DNA of 19,583 nt, taken from positions 1 through 19,583 of the forward strand of contig CAMMNR010000014.1 in assembly GCA_946498265.1 (NCBI GenBank). The letters are read 5' to 3'. Made by a program: the position numbers and the translations under genes. The notes under the pieces were generated by a model. That model worked only from the letters and a program-made list of their open reading frames with translations, was not told where the DNA came from and searched no databases. Origin of the DNA: an uncultured Clostridium sp. (GTDB lineage Bacteria > Bacillota > Clostridia > TANB77 > CAG-508). Below, one piece after another: positions 15,685 through 19,583 of the stretch (position 1 is its first letter; every line of letters starts with the position of its first letter).

Positions 15685-15759
15685 CACCACCCTTTCTACG
15701 AAAAATCGTAAAATTGGCGGCAAAACCACATCTTCTAATTATCATTTCCTATGTCACTT

Positions 15760-15788
15760 ATTCTACAATATTCTTTTTATTTTGTCTA
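15760..15788 (-). promoter_or_regulatory. Promoter of the hydrophobic peptide gene
   Basis: On the minus strand, TAGACA (15783-15788) and TAGAAT (15760-15765) are exactly 17 bases apart. The predicted start is near 15752, at the edge of the inverted leader repeat. Confidence 0.6.
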
Positions 15789-15833
15789 TAATTTTTATTG
15801 AATTTATAAATATATTTTTAGTTCCAAGACAAA

Positions 15834-15878
15834 TTTCTATTATAATATATAATAGAAAGTTACTATATTTTAGTAACT
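15834..15878 (-). terminator. Paired hairpins downstream of the YxeA-like gene
   Basis: On the minus strand AGTTACTA/TAGTAACT (15858-15878) forms an 8-bp stem followed by TTTCTATTAT, a reasonable terminator. It is followed directly by a second perfect palindrome, TTTCTATTATA/TATAATAGAAA (15834-15858). The rest of the gap up to 15920 shows nothing further. Confidence 0.5.
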
Positions 15879-15920
15879 CTCTATCAAAATAAAAGGGGAT
15901 GTTCGTGCTAATTGCTTCAC

Positions 15921-16265
15921 CTACAATGCTGTTTTTACATCATCTGGTAAGTCCTCTGTTTGTACTTCTCTCCAGTTTATAACACCTCTCATTTGCATTA
16001 CATCTAATTCTAAATATGCTCCTTCTCTTAATTCTCTACTAGTTTTAAATTTAACTTCTTTTTCTTTTCCATTTTTGTTATATGCAGTTAATGTATATTC
16101 ATATTTCATATCATCTGTTGCAGAAACTTCTTCTATTTTAGTATTGTCTATTTGAGTATAGTAAATCTCTTTATGCACTACTAAAAAGTAATATGCTCCA
16201 ACTGCTAAAGCTATCATAATAATTACTGCTATAATAATCGGTAATTTTTCTTTAAAATTTTCCAT
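15921..16265 (-). CDS. YxeA-like (DUF1093) secreted or anchored protein
   Basis: This 114-residue protein has an N-terminal membrane helix or signal anchor (about 8-29). A small extracellular domain of the YxeA type follows: YYTQIDN, then YEYTLTAYNKNGKEKEVKFK, LREGAYLELDV and a closing V..W.EV...DLPDDVK. In Bacillus subtilis, yxeA follows the BceAB-type transporter genes yxdLM, and here it follows a BceB-like permease by 78 bases, the same order. The role of the family is not well defined; it is an accessory of antimicrobial-peptide detoxification modules. The start at ATG 16263-16265 follows AAGGAAGTG. A promoter of its own is not evident, so it is probably the last gene of the operon, ended by the hairpins at 15834-15878. 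Confidence 0.82.
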   Translation of the reverse strand: MENFKEKLPIIIAVIIMIALAVGAYYFLVVHKEIYYTQIDNTKIEEVSATDDMKYEYTLTAYNKNGKEKEVKFKTSRELREGAYLELDVMQMRGVINWREVQTEDLPDDVKTAL

Positions 16266-16343
16266 CTTTTCACTTCCTTTCTCCTTCTAAAATTTTTCTG
16301 TGCATTTATGTTTGTATACATTTGTTAGTGAAATTTTTATTTC

Positions 16344-18437
16344 TCAATCTTCCTTAATTATGTTTTTACTTCCAAAATATGTTGCTAAGAAATATATTCC
16401 ATAAATTACTCCAATAATTACTGCTGTAACTATAATTGAAGGTAGTAATTCATCTGGTGATGCTAATACTTCTAACATTGATAATATAAATTTAATTCCA
16501 AATATTGAATGTATCATTGCAAGTATTAAAGGCATCATAAAGAAAATGAATATTTGTCTAAATAAGGCTTGATTTATCATCTTTTCATCACAACCAATTT
16601 TTCTTAAAATTGTATATCTCTGTTTGTTATCTGAACTTTCTGTTAGTTGTTTTAATGCTAAAATAGCTGAACTTGCAATTAAAAATACAACACCTAAATA
16701 AATTGCAATAAATATGATGATAGTTGCTAAACCTTTACTAGATTCTATTATACTGATTCTAGAAGATCCATCAAGATTTATTCCCTTTTCTTTAATGTTT
16801 TCAAAAAATTCTGTGTCTCCACTTCCTATTAATGTATTTTCTATTTCTTGTTTTCCTTCTTCTGTTTCTGCATTATAATTTGCTACTAAAAGGTATTGCT
16901 CTGTCCATTCATCTTCTAATTCAAATTTATCTGGTACTAATATAATTCCTGCATTTATTTCAGTTGTCGCCAAATATATAAAGCCGTCTTTGCACTCATT
17001 GTATTTTGAATGATATGTTTTTCCATTTATTTCTATATTAGAATTTGTTCCTAGTGTTTGGTTTCTTATATCTATCATTTGCTCATAATTGCAAAGTACA
17101 ATGTATTCATCATCATTTAATGTATATTGTTCTTCTCCATAAAGTTCTGCAATTTTGTTATAATCTGATATTTTAATTATGGATTCTGATGAGTCATATG
17201 CAAGCATTGAATACTGACTTTTTGTAGTTTCATAATAATCTCCTAAACTATATGCTAAAGTCCATTCTGGTATTGTATATATAGGAATTTCTACAATATC
17301 TTTTAAATCATTCATATCATATCCATTTGTCTCAAGTGTATAGCTTACTGGATGTCTTGAATCTTCTATTTGTTCTTTTGTATTATATATTGTTTCTCCA
17401 CTATATGAACTCACATAACTTTCTGGAAGATATGCTGTTTTATATAGGTTTACATCTACTGGTGTGAATTTATCTAATTGAGAATCTAATGCTGATTTTA
17501 TTGATAAACTTCCCGAAAGTACACTTATTGTCATAAATAACATCAAGCAAATTATACTCATACTAGCTATATTTGTATTAATTTTATTATTTAATTGTCT
17601 TAATACAAACATATTTGTCCCTTTTAGGTAAATGCTTTTTCTTGTTTGTATAATTCTTAATATAAATCCTGATAAAGACCAAAATATTCCAATAGTTCCT
17701 ATAATTCCCATTAAAATTGGTTTTAATAATTCATCACCTGTTTGTAATTCATATACTCCCCCTGTTACTAAATAATAAGCATATCCTAATAATACTGCTG
17801 AAGCTAAAAATACAAGTATTGAGACAATAGGATTTTTCATTTTTACTTTTTCATTTTTTCTCACGGCTGTTAATAAGTTAATTAGTTTATATCTTGAAAT
17901 TGTTAATGTGTTAAATATAATAACTGCTAGATACATTACTGCAAAATAAATACATGTTTTTATGCAAGCATCTTTTGAAAATACAAAAGTAAATTCACTC
18001 ATATCTGCTTCAAACAATTTTGCTACTAATATAGACATAAACTGTGATGCAAATACACCAATAAAAATACCTACAACTAATGATAAAATTCCTACTAATA
18101 TTGTTTCTAATAATATAATACTAGATATTTGCCTTCTTCCCATACCTAGTGTCATATATATGCCAAACTCTCTTTTCCTTCTATTTATTAAAAAATTATT
18201 TGCATATACAATTAAAAATCCAAGTACAATCGCTATAAATACAGAAATCATTCCTAGCACTTGTATCATTAATTGTATCATCTGTCTTGTTGATTCTGAT
18301 ACTTTAAGCATTGCCTGTTGGCTGTCCAAAGAGTTAAACATGTAGAATATCGCTACACCTAATACTAATGTTAAAAAATATATTGCATAATCTTTAAAAC
18401 TCTTTTTCATATTTCTAAAAGATAACTTAAATAACAT
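16344..18437 (-). CDS. BceB-type (FtsX-like) ABC transporter permease
   Basis: This 697-residue permease has ten predicted membrane helices (about 17-36, 57-80, 104-130, 158-180, 203-225, 240-262, 288-312, 570-595, 626-645, 667-690). A large outside domain (about 313-565) between helices 7 and 8 is the hallmark of BceB-type peptide-resistance and sensing transporters. INRRKREFGIYMTLGMGRRQ after helix 2 and KQRYTILRKIGCDEKMINQA after helix 8 are FtsX-type coupling segments. Its start overlaps the ATPase gene by 11 bases, so the two are translationally coupled. Substrates of such transporters are cell-wall-active peptides (bacitracin, lantibiotics, host defensins); the specificity cannot be read here. 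Bce-type permeases signal to intramembrane-sensing kinases, and the VanS-like kinase at 12610-13698 is the only one in the window. Intact. Confidence 0.92.
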   Translation of the reverse strand: MLFKLSFRNMKKSFKDYAIYFLTLVLGVAIFYMFNSLDSQQAMLKVSESTRQMIQLMIQVLGMISVFIAIVLGFLIVYANNFLINRRKREFGIYMTLGMGRRQISSIILLETILVGILSLVVGIFIGVFASQFMSILVAKLFEADMSEFTFVFSKDACIKTCIYFAVMYLAVIIFNTLTISRYKLINLLTAVRKNEKVKMKNPIVSILVFLASAVLLGYAYYLVTGGVYELQTGDELLKPILMGIIGTIGIFWSLSGFILRIIQTRKSIYLKGTNMFVLRQLNNKINTNIASMSIICLMLFMTISVLSGSLSIKSALDSQLDKFTPVDVNLYKTAYLPESYVSSYSGETIYNTKEQIEDSRHPVSYTLETNGYDMNDLKDIVEIPIYTIPEWTLAYSLGDYYETTKSQYSMLAYDSSESIIKISDYNKIAELYGEEQYTLNDDEYIVLCNYEQMIDIRNQTLGTNSNIEINGKTYHSKYNECKDGFIYLATTEINAGIILVPDKFELEDEWTEQYLLVANYNAETEEGKQEIENTLIGSGDTEFFENIKEKGINLDGSSRISIIESSKGLATIIIFIAIYLGVVFLIASSAILALKQLTESSDNKQRYTILRKIGCDEKMINQALFRQIFIFFMMPLILAMIHSIFGIKFILSMLEVLASPDELLPSIIVTAVIIGVIYGIYFLATYFGSKNIIKED

Positions 18438-19191
18438 CGTTCAAATCACCTCCAAGAAGTGTTTGTACCTCAATTATTTTTTCAAAGAATTGTTTTCTTG
18501 TATCTTCTCCTTTTATAAGTTCATTGAAGATTTTTCCATCTTTTATGAATATAATTCTATCTGCATAACTTGCTGTAAAAGCATCATGTGTAACCATTAA
18601 AATTGTTGCTCTTAAGTTTTTATTTAAGTGTTCAAATGTTTCTAGTAATTGTCTTGCAGATTTACTATCTAGAGCCCCTGTTGGCTCATCTGCAAGTACC
18701 ATTTTAGGATTTGTGATAATTGCTCGGCTTGACGCTACTCTTTGCTTTTGTCCTCCAGATATTTGATATGGATATTTATTTAATATGTCTGAAATATCAA
18801 GTTTTTCTGCCACTTCTTTTACTCTTCTATCTATTTCATGAGGTTTTACTTTTTGAATTGTTAATGCTAGTGCTATATTTTCATAAGCTGTTAAAGTATC
18901 TAATAAGTTAAAATCTTGGAATATAAATCCTAGTTCTTCTCTTCTGAATTTGTTTAATTGGTTTCCTCTTAATTTTGTAATATCTTGATTATTTATGATT
19001 ATTTTTCCTGCTGTTACTCTATCTATTGTTGAAATACAATTTAATAGTGTTGTTTTTCCTGAACCAGATGCCCCCATTATCCCAACAAATTCTCCTTCAT
19101 TTATAGTAAAACTAATTCCTGATATAGCTTTTGTTAAGTTAGATTTGTTCCCATAATATTTTTCTATGTTTTTTACTTCTAAAACACTCAT
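18427..19191 (-). CDS. BceA-type ABC transporter ATP-binding protein
   Basis: This 254-residue ATPase energises the overlapping permease. Motifs: Walker A GASGSGKT (40-47), Q-loop FQDFNLLDTLT (Gln92), signature ISGGQKQR (144-151), Walker B MVLADEP (164-170) and H-loop TH (His202), all intact. Length and motif spacing fit the MacB/LolD/BceA group, including the RREELGFIFQ and EPTGALD signatures. The start ATG 19189-19191 has AAAGGAG upstream. It is the first gene of a three-gene operon (ATPase, permease, YxeA-like). Its promoter region holds an 11-bp-period repeat that matches the one before the C39-like gene in 18 of 22 positions, suggesting control by the VanR-like regulator. Confidence 0.94.
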   Translation of the reverse strand: MSVLEVKNIEKYYGNKSNLTKAISGISFTINEGEFVGIMGASGSGKTTLLNCISTIDRVTAGKIIINNQDITKLRGNQLNKFRREELGFIFQDFNLLDTLTAYENIALALTIQKVKPHEIDRRVKEVAEKLDISDILNKYPYQISGGQKQRVASSRAIITNPKMVLADEPTGALDSKSARQLLETFEHLNKNLRATILMVTHDAFTASYADRIIFIKDGKIFNELIKGEDTRKQFFEKIIEVQTLLGGDLNDVI

Positions 19192-19221
19192 CTCTTTTTC
19201 TCCTTTCTTTTTTCTATTTTA

Positions 19222-19250
19222 ATTATAAGCTTTATTGTTTTTTCTTGCTA
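19222..19250 (-). promoter_or_regulatory. Promoter of the BceAB/YxeA-type operon
   Basis: On the minus strand TATAAT (19222-19227) is perfect. At 17 bases upstream there is only TAGCAA, a poor -35, again suggesting dependence on an activator. Confidence 0.5.
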
Positions 19251-19282
19251 GTAATTAATCTTACATTTAGATTACAATTTTG
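19250..19282 (-). promoter_or_regulatory. Probable VanR-like box of the transporter operon
   Basis: On the minus strand the sequence reads CAAAATTGTAA / TCTAAATGTAA / GATTAATTACT in 11-base steps ending over the -35 position. Its AAATTGTAA..........TAAGA core (19280-19259) matches 14492-14513 at 18 of 22 positions. The box begins 53 bases upstream of the -10 here and 64 there, exactly one repeat apart. Confidence 0.5.
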
Positions 19283-19311
19283 TAAGGTATTGTGTATTTT
19301 CTATAACACAA

Positions 19312-19359
19312 AAAATGAACTCATTCTATTAGATTTTTTCTAATAACTGAATTCATTTT
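19312..19359 (-). terminator. Terminator of the XRE-type gene
   Basis: An imperfect stem of about 20 base pairs (AAAATGAA.TCA...ATTAGA with its complement) surrounds a T-rich (A-rich on minus) loop. On the minus strand it is followed by a run of T. It lies 69 bases past the XRE stop; the sequence between 19360 and 19427 holds no other feature I can support. Confidence 0.65.
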
Positions 19360-19427
19360 AAATTATATTAAACAATATAATGGAAATGCAAGTCCTATTT
19401 CTCCATCTTTATATATCTTTTAATCAT

Positions 19428-19562
19428 CTAAATAAGTTCTAATTTATTGTTATTTATTATCTTTCCAATTGTTTGTCTGCTTACACCTAATTTTTCGGCA
19501 ACTGTTTCTTGTGATAACCCTAGCTTTTTTCTTGCTTGAAGTAGATTATTTCGTAAGTTCAT
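19428..19562 (-). CDS. Short XRE-type helix-turn-helix protein, probably truncated
   Basis: From ATG 19560-19562 (GAGGT nine bases upstream) 44 codons encode a helix-turn-helix of the Cro/C1 (XRE) family: ARKKLGLSQETVAEKLGVSR followed by QTIGK. That covers the first helices including the recognition helix. Typical members continue KWE.....P and further helices for 65 residues or more. Here the frame changes character to IINNNKLELI and stops at TAG (19428-19430). It therefore lacks the last helices and any effector domain, and probably results from a frameshift or deletion around 19450. A functional micro-regulator is less likely. A terminator follows. Its upstream neighbours lie outside the window. 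Confidence 0.65.
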   Translation of the reverse strand: MNLRNNLLQARKKLGLSQETVAEKLGVSRQTIGKIINNNKLELI

Positions 19563-19583
19563 TGTTGTTACCTCGAAATTCAG

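Larger units (their letters stand above)
15475..15752. repeat. Inverted leader repeats bounding the small RNA/peptide locus
   Basis: The left copy (15475-15510, plus) and right copy (15718-15752, read on minus) both start ATAGGAAATGA and end GTGGTTTTGCCG, with a 12-13 base less conserved middle. Each copy lies just after a promoter -10 element, so the two convergent transcripts would begin with nearly the same sequence. It could be an inverted duplication of a promoter plus leader, or terminal repeats of a small mobile unit. No target-site duplication is visible. Confidence 0.65.

Noticed and set aside
15475..15752. A simple insertion sequence or MITE with terminal inverted repeats
   Set aside because: The repeats sit just after two good promoters, no target-site duplication is visible and the interior holds a ribosome site, peptide frame and terminator. 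A regulatory pair explains more, though mobility is not excluded.

Overview
The window is about 19.6 kb of very AT-rich DNA. It uses the standard code (TGA, TAA and TAG all end genes; TGG encodes Trp), strong AGGAGG-type ribosome binding sites and short intergenic gaps. RqcH, AddA, a VanRS-like two-component system, a BceAB/YxeA module and an LPxxG-type surface anchor all point to a low-GC Bacillota, most likely an uncultivated Clostridia-type, host-associated lineage. Genus cannot be read from this sequence.

Layout. Positions 1-670 are a graveyard of fragments on the minus strand: the start of a histidine phosphatase, a possible replication-protein remnant, a 123-bp hairpin element that looks more GC-rich than its surroundings, and a peroxiredoxin cut off exactly at its catalytic cysteine codon. 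674-3013 (minus) is a secreted sialate-O-acetylesterase-like SGNH protein with four Ig-like repeats and a sorting signal, split by one in-frame TAA. 3100-4827 (minus) is an atypical DnaB-like ATPase, divergent from rqcH (4936-6711, plus). A multi-palindromic element fills the gap between rqcH and a small FxLYD-like membrane protein (6785-7252, minus). 7437-11253 (minus) is addA with a one-base frameshift next to its Walker A motif. 11412-12083 (plus) is a Bax-inhibitor-1/YccA protein, and 12126-12551 (minus) is the ruin of an ABC-F gene.

12610-19191 looks like an envelope-stress module. It contains a VanS/VanR-like pair (minus), a divergent membrane-anchored C39-like cysteine peptidase (plus), a small convergent RNA/peptide locus at 15441-15788 resembling a type I toxin-antitoxin pair, and a YxeA plus BceB/BceA-type transporter set (minus). 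The peptidase promoter and the transporter promoter carry closely matching 22-bp boxes (18 of 22 identical) inside 11-bp-period repeats. The boxes lie 64 and 53 bases upstream of their -10 elements, a difference of exactly one repeat. I infer that the VanR-like regulator controls both, although no vanHAX-type resistance genes are present. The right edge carries a short, probably truncated XRE-type regulator and its terminator.

The most interesting objects are the convergent small-RNA/hydrophobic-peptide locus and the shared VanR-type boxes. A recurring theme is gene decay: five genes carry clear lesions (peroxiredoxin, esterase, addA, ABC-F, XRE). This means real reductive decay or, for the one-base events, possible assembly error.
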